Source: Nitrospirales bacterium (GTDB taxonomy: Bacteria; Nitrospirota; Nitrospiria; Nitrospirales; UBA8639). From it: 25,592 bases of DNA. Below the pieces are notes generated by a model that searched no databases, had not been told where the DNA came from, and was given only the letters and a program-made list of their open reading frames with translations. Where the stretch lies: NCBI GenBank assembly GCA_021604265.1, contig BQIY01000001.1:1-25592 (forward strand). The letters run 5' to 3'. The position numbers were made by a program, and so were the translations under genes. This document shows, in pieces, positions 1 to 8,044 of the stretch (positions within the stretch are counted from its first letter, which is position 1; the number at the start of each line of letters is the position of its first letter).

Positions 1-2399
1 TGATGATTCAGCTCTACGGCCAACGGAACGAGCGCTACGCCCTTGAAGTCACCAGAGATGGCGTTCTGCAATTTCCGGAAGTTGGCCCGCTGACAGTTGC
101 TGGCCTGACTTTTGCGGAAATTAGAGAGCTTATTGAAACGACAGTTACCTCAACACTAATTGGCCAGCGGGTAAGTGTGACCATGGGCGCATTAAGGTCG
201 ATCCAAATCTTCGTTCTCGGAGAAGCATTTCGTTCGGGCTCCTATACGGTCAGTTCTCTTTCGACGATGACTAATGCGCTCTTTGTGAGCGGGGGCATTA
301 CGAAGTTGGGCTCGCTAAGAAATATTCGATTAATGCGTGCTGGGGAGTTAGTGACCGAGCTAGATTTATACGACCTGCTATTGAGAGGAGATACGAGCGG
401 CGATGCACGACTTCAGCCCAACGACGTTATATTCATACCACCAATAGGTAAGACCTTAGGCATCGCAGGAGACGTAAAGCGTCCTGCTATTTTTGAATTG
501 AAAGACGAGGAAACGCTTGCCGATGCTATCCATCTAGGCGGTGGCTTCTTGCCCACCGCTTATCCATCAGCATCTCGTATAGAGCGTATCGATGCTGAAG
601 GGCAGCGCACGCTGGTGGACGTCGATCTGTCGAATGAAGCAGAACTTGACATAAGCTTGCGTGATGGGGATGTACTTCAGGTTTATTCGATACTTAACCA
701 GGTAGAGGGTGTTGTTCAGTTACAAGGACATGTTAATCGACCTGGCAGCTTTACTTGGTACGAGGGTTTACGAGTCAATAATATTCTATCGACCGTAGGC
801 GATATGCTGCCGAATCCAGACTTAGAATATGCTCTTATCGTTCGCGAAATTCAACCTACGAGAAGGATCGAGCTGATCTACGTCAATTTGAACGATGTTT
901 TTAGCAACCAAAGTTCCCCCTATAATTTTTTGCTTGAACCACGAGATCAGCTACTCACGTTTGGAGCGGCGGTAAACAGGCAATCTCAAGTCTCAGGTTT
1001 ACTCTCCCGTCTTCGAGAACAGTCTTCCTTTGATGTGCTGCCACTAATTGTCTCAATAAACGGGAATGTCAGGTTTCCCGGCGAGTACCCTTTGGTTAGA
1101 GGTATGTCATTGAATGATCTTATTCGTTTTAGCGGAGGTTTAAGTACCTATGCAGAGTTAGATTACGGGCTAGTGGAAAGAACTTTAGATCAAACTGGTG
1201 AGATCGAGGTATACGATTTCTCCATAGATGAAAACAGTTTTACTGCGACGAGTAATCTCCAGCTGGGCCCGATGGATCGAGTGATGCTGTTTGATATGAA
1301 TGCTTCTCGCTCGGAATTGCTGGAAGGGACTTTGCAAAGATTAAGAAGCCAAGCTACTCGAGGCAGCCCCACCAAAATCGCCTCTATCTCGGGTAGCGTG
1401 AGATTTCCAGGTGAATACCCGATTACTGAAGGCCTGGATGTCGAACAACTCATTAAAGTAGCTGGGGGGTTTCTAGAAAGCGCTGATATTGAAAACTCGG
1501 AGATTACACACTACGGAGTGGGCAATATCGAAGGCAGGGAGGTCGAACACCTGCCGATAAACCTTACAAATCCGGGACAGAGAGGCTTAGGTTATCGGCT
1601 CAGATCCTACGATCAGTTAGTTGTCCGCCAGATGCCTAATTGGACTGGCATTGAAACGGTGAGTATAGGTGGCGAAGTTGTTTCTCCTGGAGTATACACG
1701 ATTAGTAAAGACGAAAAATTAAGCGCTGTAATTGCACGAGCAGGAGGGTTAACCGAGTTCGCCGACGCCCGTGCCGCGATATTCTTGAGGGCAGAACTGC
1801 GAGAGAAAGAACAGGAATTACTTAACGATTTTTCAACCAGACTTCGCCAAAGTTTATTGAACCAAAGCTTGTTGCGCTCTCCCTCGAATTCCGAGCAATC
1901 AAATATCGATATTGAAGTAATGAATCAGCTCTTGGCTGAAGTGAATCAAGCCCAAGCCTCTGGTCGATTGGTCCTCGATCTTCCCGCGCTTCTTCGAAAT
2001 CCGGGCGGCGCAGAAGATGTGATTCTACGAGCGGGAGACGAGCTGCTTCTGCCTCGAACTCGTCAAGAAGTTTCTGTGGTCGGTGAGGTTCAAAGGCCGA
2101 CATCACATCTCTATCAGGAAAGTTTGCAGATAGGCGATTACATAGCGAAGAGTGGGGGCGTATCTGATAACTCGGACTCCGACAGTATTTTTGTTATTCG
2201 GGCCAATGGGGATTTAATAGCACATAACGATAGCAGGTGGTTCTTTCAGCGAAGAACACTGAAGATAGAGCCAGGAGACAGCATAGTAGTGCCGTTTAAT
2301 GCCGCAATAGATGATCCGCTCTATACGTGGACGAGCATTTCTACCGTGTTGTTCAATCTTGCGACGGCTGTTCTGGCGATAGAGAGCGTAAATAACTAA
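1..2399 (+). CDS. Multi-SLBB polysaccharide export protein (Wza-like), 5' truncated
   Basis: Probable polysaccharide export protein of the Poly_export/SLBB family, acting in the periplasm or outer membrane. The reading frame is open to the window edge. The visible protein begins inside the Poly_export domain (LYGQRNERYALEV... then PEVGPLTVAGLTFAEI), so the signal peptide and true start lie outside. About seven SLBB-like units follow, starting near residues 67, 148, 233, 348, 458, 550 and 690 (numbered from the ATG at base 3). Most show the pattern hydrophobic-x-G-x-V-x-x-P-G-x-Y and later a GG motif. A hydrophobic segment near 775-797 closes the protein. Two units are alike: NVRFPGEYP at 355-363 and SVRFPGEYP at 465-473, exactly 110 residues apart. 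The stop overlaps the next start by one base (TAATG). This architecture is much longer than E. coli Wza (about 380 aa). The family call is strong; the exact location is inferred. Confidence 0.9.
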   Translation, partial: MIQLYGQRNERYALEVTRDGVLQFPEVGPLTVAGLTFAEIRELIETTVTSTLIGQRVSVTMGALRSIQIFVLGEAFRSGSYTVSSLSTMTNALFVSGGITKLGSLRNIRLMRAGELVTELDLYDLLLRGDTSGDARLQPNDVIFIPPIGKTLGIAGDVKRPAIFELKDEETLADAIHLGGGFLPTAYPSASRIERIDAEGQRTLVDVDLSNEAELDISLRDGDVLQVYSILNQVEGVVQLQGHVNRPGSFTWYEGLRVNNILSTVGDMLPNPDLEYALIVREIQPTRRIELIYVNLNDVFSNQSSPYNFLLEPRDQLLTFGAAVNRQSQVSGLLSRLREQSSFDVLPLIVSINGNVRFPGEYPLVRGMSLNDLIRFSGGLSTYAELDYGLVERTLDQTGEIEVYDFSIDENSFTATSNLQLGPMDRVMLFDMNASRSELLEGTLQRLRSQATRGSPTKIASISGSVRFPGEYPITEGLDVEQLIKVAGGFLESADIENSEITHYGVGNIEGREVEHLPINLTNPGQRGLGYRLRSYDQLVVRQMPNWTGIETVSIGGEVVSPGVYTISKDEKLSAVIARAGGLTEFADARAAIFLRAELREKEQELLNDFSTRLRQSLLNQSLLRSPSNSEQSNIDIEVMNQLLAEVNQAQASGRLVLDLPALLRNPGGAEDVILRAGDELLLPRTRQEVSVVGEVQRPTSHLYQESLQIGDYIAKSGGVSDNSDSDSIFVIRANGDLIAHNDSRWFFQRRTLKIEPGDSIVVPFNAAIDDPLYTWTSISTVLFNLATAVLAIESVNN

Positions 2400-3340
2400 T
2401 GACCACTTCTGACATAGCACAGGAACAAACACTGGAAGAAGTGAGTTTCGTGGAACTCTTTCTCATTCTGTGGCGGGGAAAAGTCGCCATCATTGCTACT
2501 ACTTCTGTATTCGCTGTCGCATCAGTAATTTATGCATTATCCCTCACTAATATCTATCGGGCAGAAGCGATATTAACGAGCGCTGAAGATGAGCAATCCA
2601 ATTCGTTAATCCCTAGCCAGCTCTCATTTGCAGCAGACTTAACTGGCATTAGTAGCATCTATGGCGATGGCGCTGGTGCACAATTAGACACAGCAATTGC
2701 AATTCTTAAATCCAGGGAATTCTTCTACGCTTTTATAGAAAAATACGACCTCACGACAATGCTGTTAGCGAGCAAATGGGATGACGACGCACAAGCAAAT
2801 ATTATTGACGAAGACAAATATGATGTTGAAGCTGGTGCGTGGCGGTCGGGTGAGGAGCCAATTTTTTCAGATCCTTGGTCGGCTTACAAACTTTGGCAGC
2901 AGATTTTCCGTGTCAATTTAAATGATCGCACGGGTCAGGTAACCCTTTCGATAGATTGGTCCGATCCAGTACAAGCGGCGCACTGGGTGAATCTGATGGT
3001 CGGTGAAGTAAATAGCGTTGTGAAGGAGAAGGATCTGGCGGAAGCCAATATGGCAATTGAATACCTTACTAATCAGATAGAGAAGACTCAATTGCTGGAA
3101 ATGCAGAGTGTTTTTTACCAACTTATTGAGAATCAGCTAAGGATAGTGATGCTAGCAGACGTTAGAGATCAATATGTCTTGCAAGTGGTGGACAAAGCTG
3201 TAGTGCCTGAAGAGAGAATAAGCCCAAGACGCGCGGTTATCTGCATAATCGGCACTTTCATTGGTGGTGTCTTAAGTGTTCTCTTCGTGTTTATCCGAAA
3301 TTTGCAAACTCCAAAGCTAAAACCAGCGACCGGAAGATAA
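2399..3340 (+). CDS. Wzz-type chain-length determinant protein, without kinase domain
   Basis: Inner-membrane polysaccharide co-polymerase expected to set polymer chain length together with Wzy. The 313-residue protein has the Wzz layout: a short cytoplasmic N-terminus, a first membrane helix near residues 29-49 (KVAIIATTSVFAVASVIYAL), a periplasmic domain, and a second helix near 279-299. A proline-containing stretch just before the second helix (VVPEERISPRRAV) is typical of the family. After the second helix only about a dozen residues remain, so there is no C-terminal tyrosine kinase domain of the Wzc type. The periplasmic part is short, with only a brief helical stretch around 215-245. 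The start ATG overlaps the upstream stop (TAATG), which argues for translational coupling to the export gene. Confidence 0.88.
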   Translation: MTTSDIAQEQTLEEVSFVELFLILWRGKVAIIATTSVFAVASVIYALSLTNIYRAEAILTSAEDEQSNSLIPSQLSFAADLTGISSIYGDGAGAQLDTAIAILKSREFFYAFIEKYDLTTMLLASKWDDDAQANIIDEDKYDVEAGAWRSGEEPIFSDPWSAYKLWQQIFRVNLNDRTGQVTLSIDWSDPVQAAHWVNLMVGEVNSVVKEKDLAEANMAIEYLTNQIEKTQLLEMQSVFYQLIENQLRIVMLADVRDQYVLQVVDKAVVPEERISPRRAVICIIGTFIGGVLSVLFVFIRNLQTPKLKPATGR

Positions 3341-3496
3341 TGAGTGAGGCTGTACGAAATAAGCAGTAGCGTGGCTAAAAGCCAATGATTGATAGGACTA
3401 AATAGCTGCTTTAGCTGGCTCGAAAAACATGTAGATATCGAGTCGAAGGGCCGAAGTGACATTAGCGAAAATTTTCGAATTACTAAGAAGTAGTAG
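3341..3496. other. Intergenic gap inside the locus, with small palindromes and a 9-codon mini-ORF
   Basis: This is the largest gap in the plus-strand cluster. It opens with a 9-codon ORF (3340-3369, MSEAVRNKQ) whose ATG overlaps the wzz stop by one base. A small hairpin (TGGCT-AAA-AGCCA, 3372-3384) follows, then a perfect 12-base palindrome CGAAAATTTTCG (3466-3477) just before wecB. No T-tract follows either element, so neither looks like an intrinsic terminator. I see no convincing -35/-10 pair. The gap may separate two transcription units, but this is not shown by the sequence. Confidence 0.4.
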
Positions 3497-4627
3497 ATGA
3501 CAAATATTAAGAAAGTACTAACAGTTTTTGGCACACGACCTGAAGCCATAAAAATGGCGCCACTAGTTCATGCTCTCACCGCTGATCGAGGATTCGAGTC
3601 GAAAGTCTGCGTTACGGCGCAGCATAGAGAAATGCTGGATCAAGTGCTGAAGTTGTTTGAGATCGAGCCAGAGTACGATTTGAATATAATGAAAGCTGGG
3701 CAAAGCTTAGGCGATGTAACCTCGGGAATTCTGCTTAATCTAGATTCGGTTCTCGAGAACTTCAAACCTGACATAGTGCTCGTGCATGGCGATACGGCTA
3801 CGACATTTGCTGCTGCCCTTGCCTCGTACTATAGGCAAATCCCTGTAGGCCATGTTGAAGCAGGGCTACGTACTGGCAATATCTACTCACCATGGCCTGA
3901 AGAAGCGAATCGAAAGCTAACTTCTGCAATCTGTAAATACCACTTGGCTCCCACGTCGGCGTCCCGAGAAAATCTATTGCGTGAAGGCGTTGTTTCATCT
4001 GATATTACCGTTACTGGTAACACTGTTATTGATGCTTTGCTGTGGGTTAAGGAGAAACTGGATTCAGATAGTGATTTGGCGAAAGACATGCAAGCCAGAT
4101 TTCCATTCTTGGACTCGACAAAGAAGCTTATCCTTGTTACAGGTCACCGACGAGAAAGTTTCGGTGATGGTTTCAAGAATATCTGCCAAGCGATATCCGA
4201 GATTGTCGAAACTCACGATGATGTGCAGCTGGTATATCCCGTTCACCTGAATCCAAACGTTCAAGACCCGGTTAACGCTTATCTAAAGGGGGCTCCTAAT
4301 GTTCACCTAATTGACCCTCTGGATTATCTTCCCTTCGTATACTTGATGACGCGTTCTTATTTAATTCTTACGGATTCCGGCGGCATACAAGAAGAAGCGC
4401 CATCTTTGGGTAAGCCAGTTCTGGTAATGCGTGATACTACAGAAAGACCAGAGGCTGTAGATGCCGGTACTGTAAGTTTGGTCGGCACTGACGTGAGCAA
4501 GATAACAGAAAAAGTATCAGAGCTGTTGAACGAAGAAACTAAATATAAGGAGATGAGCAGAGCGCATAATCCTTATGGAGATGGTTTCGCTTGCGGTCGT
4601 ATATTAGATGCATTGAGGAAAAGGTAG
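3497..4627 (+). CDS. wecB: UDP-N-acetylglucosamine 2-epimerase (non-hydrolysing)
   Basis: Interconverts UDP-GlcNAc and UDP-ManNAc in the cytoplasm, the first step towards ManNAc or ManNAcA sugars. The 376-residue length matches E. coli WecB. The N-terminal signature [18 protein letters not shown] is present. Catalytic positions known from E. coli WecB (Asp95, Glu117, Glu131, His213) all appear shifted by four: Asp99 in HGDTAT, Glu121 in [10 protein letters not shown], Glu135 in PWPEEANRK, and His217 in GHRRESFG. The C-terminal nucleotide-binding motif [17 protein letters not shown] is intact. The start ATG follows an AAGAAGTAGTAG stretch that gives a weak ribosome site. The next gene begins six bases after the stop and completes the pathway to UDP-ManNAcA. 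Confidence 0.96.
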   Translation: MTNIKKVLTVFGTRPEAIKMAPLVHALTADRGFESKVCVTAQHREMLDQVLKLFEIEPEYDLNIMKAGQSLGDVTSGILLNLDSVLENFKPDIVLVHGDTATTFAAALASYYRQIPVGHVEAGLRTGNIYSPWPEEANRKLTSAICKYHLAPTSASRENLLREGVVSSDITVTGNTVIDALLWVKEKLDSDSDLAKDMQARFPFLDSTKKLILVTGHRRESFGDGFKNICQAISEIVETHDDVQLVYPVHLNPNVQDPVNAYLKGAPNVHLIDPLDYLPFVYLMTRSYLILTDSGGIQEEAPSLGKPVLVMRDTTERPEAVDAGTVSLVGTDVSKITEKVSELLNEETKYKEMSRAHNPYGDGFACGRILDALRKR

Positions 4628-4632
4628 AACTG

Positions 4633-5898
4633 ATGGAGTTTAAGAAAATTTCAGTAGTAGGGCTTGGCTACATTGGATTACCCACAGCTGCAGCGTTTGC
4701 ATCGCGGGGAGTCGAAGTCATAGGCGTTGATGTAAATGAAAAAGCTATCGAAATCATCAATCGCGGTGAAATCCATATCGTTGAACCTGAACTAGATCGC
4801 TATGTTCATGAAGCAGTATCTAATGGCAGGCTTAGGGCTACTTCGACGGCGGAATGTGCGGATGCATTTCTAATCGCTGTTCCTACCCCCTTTAAAGGTG
4901 ATGACCACGAACCAGATCTGAAATATATTCAGTCCGCGGCTCGCTCTATTGCATCAGTACTCAAAAAAGGGAATTTGGTAATTCTAGAATCTACGTCCCC
5001 AGTTGGTGCCACAGAGCAAATGGCTGAGTGGTTAGCCGAATACTGCCCAGAACTATCTTTCCCCCAGTCTGCCGGAGAGAACTCTGATATTAGAATAGCC
5101 CATTGCCCAGAGCGAGTGCTTCCAGGCCAAGTAATGAAAGAGCTAGTCACAAACGATAGAGTTATAGGAGGGATGACACCGGCTTGCTCCAGTGCCGCAG
5201 TTTCGCTTTACAAGATCTTCGTTGAGGGTGAGTGTGTGATTACAAATACCCGTACGGCTGAAATGGCAAAACTTACCGAAAATGCTTCAAGAGACGTAAG
5301 TATCGCCTTTGCAAACGAACTATCTCTCCTTTGTGATACACATGGAATAGACGTCTGGGAACTCATTCAGCTTGCGAATAGGCACCCACGGGTGAATATC
5401 CTTGAACCTGGCCCCGGCGTCGGAGGCCACTGCATTGCCGTAGATCCATGGTTTATCGTTTCCTCTTCTCCGGAAGACGCAAAGCTTATAAAGCAAGCCA
5501 GATTAGTTAATGATGGGAAGCCTGAATGGGTAAAATCGAAAGTGGTAAAATTGTTAAACGGTTTGAATGCAGAAGAACGCTCGGTCGCTTGCTTCGGAAT
5601 CACATTTAAGCCAAATATCGATGACGTAAGAGAAAGTCCTGCTCTTTCGATTACAGAGTATCTCGCATCTCAAGAAGGGATCACCCTAAACATCGTCGAG
5701 CCTAATCTAGAAATGCTTCCTGATTCTTTAGCAGGAAGACAGAACTGTAACTTGGTTGATTATGACTATGCGATTGAAAATAGTAACGTGATTGTAATTC
5801 TCGTTGACCATTCTGAATTCAGAGATATAGCAACTCATATAACACATCAGCACTTGGTTGTAGATACCAAGGGGTTGGTTAGCAAGGCGAAGAAATGA
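4633..5898 (+). CDS. wecC: UDP-N-acetyl-D-mannosamine dehydrogenase
   Basis: NAD-dependent oxidation of UDP-ManNAc to UDP-ManNAcA, the uronic acid donor. The 421-residue protein is almost the same length as E. coli WecC (420). It has the Rossmann motif GLGYIGLPTA near residue 10, the family stretch KLTENASRDVSIAFANEL, and the catalytic cysteine at Cys267 in GGHCIAVDPWF. The C-terminal UDP-binding domain contains FGITFKPNIDDVRESPA. I chose the ATG at 4633 rather than the upstream in-frame ATG at 4591. It is preceded by GAGGAAAAGG, gives MEFKKISVVGLGYIG as in the family, and avoids a long overlap with wecB. The WecC assignment over other UDP-sugar dehydrogenases rests on the RDVSIAFANEL-type motif and on wecB next door. 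Its 3' end overlaps the next gene by four bases (ATGA). Confidence 0.94.
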   Translation: MEFKKISVVGLGYIGLPTAAAFASRGVEVIGVDVNEKAIEIINRGEIHIVEPELDRYVHEAVSNGRLRATSTAECADAFLIAVPTPFKGDDHEPDLKYIQSAARSIASVLKKGNLVILESTSPVGATEQMAEWLAEYCPELSFPQSAGENSDIRIAHCPERVLPGQVMKELVTNDRVIGGMTPACSSAAVSLYKIFVEGECVITNTRTAEMAKLTENASRDVSIAFANELSLLCDTHGIDVWELIQLANRHPRVNILEPGPGVGGHCIAVDPWFIVSSSPEDAKLIKQARLVNDGKPEWVKSKVVKLLNGLNAEERSVACFGITFKPNIDDVRESPALSITEYLASQEGITLNIVEPNLEMLPDSLAGRQNCNLVDYDYAIENSNVIVILVDHSEFRDIATHITHQHLVVDTKGLVSKAKK

Positions 5899-8030
5899 AA
5901 CAATTATTGATAAAGGGCGGAGCCGTCGTTGTCGAAGAAGTGCCCGCGCCACTCGTCTCGAGTAAGAATATTCTGGTAAGCGTGCAAGCGTCATGCGTGA
6001 GTATTGGCACCGAGATGGCAAGTGTTAATCTATCTGCCATGCCGCTTTACCGCAGGGCGATAAAGCAGCCAGAGAACGTAAAAAGAGTCCTGGATCTCGT
6101 GCGAGATGAGGGACTAAAGAGAACAATGAAACGAGTATCCGGGAAGCTATCAGCTGGCTCGCCAACGGGATATTCCGCCAGCGGAGTTATAGTAGCCGTG
6201 GGTGACCAAGTTGAAGGCTTTAGCATCGGTGATCGCGTAGCCTGCGCCGGCGCAGGCATTGCTAATCATGCAGAAGTGATTGATGTGCCAGTTAATCTGA
6301 GTGTTTCTGTTCCAGATGAGTTGTCGATGCGTGAGGCGTCCACCGTTACGCTCGGCGCAATCGCAATGCAGGGAGTGCGTAGAGCAGAAGCTAGTCTGGG
6401 TGAAACCATCGTCGTAATCGGACTGGGAGTGCTCGGCCAGATGGCTGTCCAGATGCTGACCGCTAGCGGTGTTACGGTTATCGGTATCGATCTGGATCCA
6501 TCGCGGATAGAACTCGCTAAAGCCAATGGCATGGACTACGGCATCAATCCGGCTGAAGAGTCTGTAGAGGAGGTGGTTTCCAATCTGACAGGCGCGGTAG
6601 GGGCCGATTGCGCCTTTATCACAGCAGCTTCATCCAGTGACGAGATAGTTAGTCAAGCCGCATCAGTGTGTAGAAAAAAAGGTAAGGTGGTTCTTGTAGG
6701 TGATGTCGGGTTGAAGCTCCGCCGAAGCGACTTCTATGCAAAGGAACTCGATTTTAAGATATCTTGCTCCTATGGCCCAGGAAGGTACGACCCGTATTAC
6801 GAGGAAGAGGGGCAGGACTATCCCTTAGCCTACGTGAGATGGACGGAAAACAGGAACATGGAGCTATACCTGGAGCTTATAAAGAAAGGTAAGCTTAATA
6901 TTCAATCCTTGCTCGCCAAAGACTATGATATTGAAGACGCTGGAGACGCCTACGATTCGTTAAAAAACCCTGATGAAAAGCCACTGCTCGTAACCTTAAA
7001 GTACAGTAATCAGGTCGACATTTCTAAGACTAAAGTGGAGTTGAGTAAATCCACCTCAATAGAGAACTCCACTGTTCGTGTCGGTCTAATAGGTGCATCG
7101 AGTTTTGCGCAAGGTGTTCATATCCCTAATCTGATAGCGCTTAGTAAGCAGTTTTCACTGGTTGCGCTGTCGAACAGGACAAGCAGTACCGCCAAGGCAG
7201 TTGCGAAGCAGATTGAAGCTGCCTACTGCACAACGAATTACAAAGAGCTTTTAGCTGACGAAAATATTGATCTACTTATAGCGTCAACCCGTCACGATAC
7301 ACATGGGCAAATCGTGCTAGATTCAATTAGAGCTGGCAAGCACGTTTTCATGGAAAAGCCTCTAACGACGAACCCCAGTGACATAAAGGCCATAAGGGAA
7401 AGTCTTGCTGCGCCGAATGCAAGTAGGCTTTTTGTCGGTTATAACAGACGCTTCTCACCTGCGATAGCAGAAGTAAGAAAACACACTGCCGGCCGAAAAA
7501 CACCCGTGATAGTTAACTACCGAATGAATGCAGGTTACATCCCGAACGATTCCTGGATTCAAGGCGTTGCAGGTGGCGGCAGGAACATCGGGGAAGCCTG
7601 TCATATCTACGATCTTTTTAACTGCCTGGCCGAGAGTACTGACCTAGAATCAGTTTCAGCGGTTGGAGTAACACCCAATTCCGAAAAATGGCGTAGTGAC
7701 GATAATTTTGTCGCAACACTGAAATATCGAAATGGCTCTGTTTGTACCTTGACCTATACGGCCTTAGGTTCCAAAAAGTCGCCAAAGGAGATGATGACAA
7801 TCTATTGCGACCAAAAAGTTATCGAGATGAACGATTTCACAGAAGTGAAAGTACACTCCACTTCTAGCAATGCGCAGTGGAGTGCCAAGACTGTTGATAA
7901 AGGTCATAAGAACGAAATGAAAGCCATGGCCGCGGCCTTACTTGGCGATTCGGACTGGCCCCAAACGGTAGACGAAGCAATTGTACCGGCTGAAACAGCA
8001 TTTGCTGTTCAAGCCCAATTAGAAAAATAG
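5895..8030 (+). CDS. Two-domain oxidoreductase: MDR dehydrogenase fused to Gfo/Idh/MocA domain (copy 1)
   Basis: Cytoplasmic fusion of two dehydrogenase domains in 711 residues. Residues about 1-370 are a medium-chain dehydrogenase: a GroES-like N-terminus with SIGTE, a Rossmann motif GLGVLGQ at 176-182, and a conserved block SCSYGPGRYD. From about residue 395 a Gfo/Idh/MocA domain begins (VRVGLIGASSFAQGVH) with the EKP motif at 487-489 and GGGRNIGEACHIYD further on. The canonical GHE zinc-ligand motif of MDR alcohol dehydrogenases is replaced by GYSASG, and no four-cysteine structural zinc loop is seen, so it may be zinc-independent. The substrate is unknown; a nucleotide sugar or sugar acid is a reasonable guess from context. 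It is coupled to wecC by an ATGA overlap. A second fusion of identical length lies at 16936-19071. Confidence 0.88.
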   Translation: MKQLLIKGGAVVVEEVPAPLVSSKNILVSVQASCVSIGTEMASVNLSAMPLYRRAIKQPENVKRVLDLVRDEGLKRTMKRVSGKLSAGSPTGYSASGVIVAVGDQVEGFSIGDRVACAGAGIANHAEVIDVPVNLSVSVPDELSMREASTVTLGAIAMQGVRRAEASLGETIVVIGLGVLGQMAVQMLTASGVTVIGIDLDPSRIELAKANGMDYGINPAEESVEEVVSNLTGAVGADCAFITAASSSDEIVSQAASVCRKKGKVVLVGDVGLKLRRSDFYAKELDFKISCSYGPGRYDPYYEEEGQDYPLAYVRWTENRNMELYLELIKKGKLNIQSLLAKDYDIEDAGDAYDSLKNPDEKPLLVTLKYSNQVDISKTKVELSKSTSIENSTVRVGLIGASSFAQGVHIPNLIALSKQFSLVALSNRTSSTAKAVAKQIEAAYCTTNYKELLADENIDLLIASTRHDTHGQIVLDSIRAGKHVFMEKPLTTNPSDIKAIRESLAAPNASRLFVGYNRRFSPAIAEVRKHTAGRKTPVIVNYRMNAGYIPNDSWIQGVAGGGRNIGEACHIYDLFNCLAESTDLESVSAVGVTPNSEKWRSDDNFVATLKYRNGSVCTLTYTALGSKKSPKEMMTIYCDQKVIEMNDFTEVKVHSTSSNAQWSAKTVDKGHKNEMKAMAAALLGDSDWPQTVDEAIVPAETAFAVQAQLEK

Positions 8031-8044
8031 AGTAGGATTCTAAT

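Noticed and set aside
1190..2432. Minus-strand open frames opposite the export gene (1190-1453, 1822-2106, 2214-2432)
   Set aside because: They lie fully or mostly within a clear coding region, have no recognisable domain and look like shadow frames.
3372..3384. Small hairpin as a rho-independent terminator
   Set aside because: The five-base stem is short and no run of T follows.
3389..3417. Possible promoter TTGATA ... TTAGCT in the wzz-wecB gap
   Set aside because: The -10 match is poor and the spacing is loose, so it is no better than chance.
4591..4632. Upstream in-frame ATG for wecC (14 extra residues)
   Set aside because: It lies inside wecB. The ATG at 4633 has a good ribosome site and matches the usual WecC N-terminus and length.
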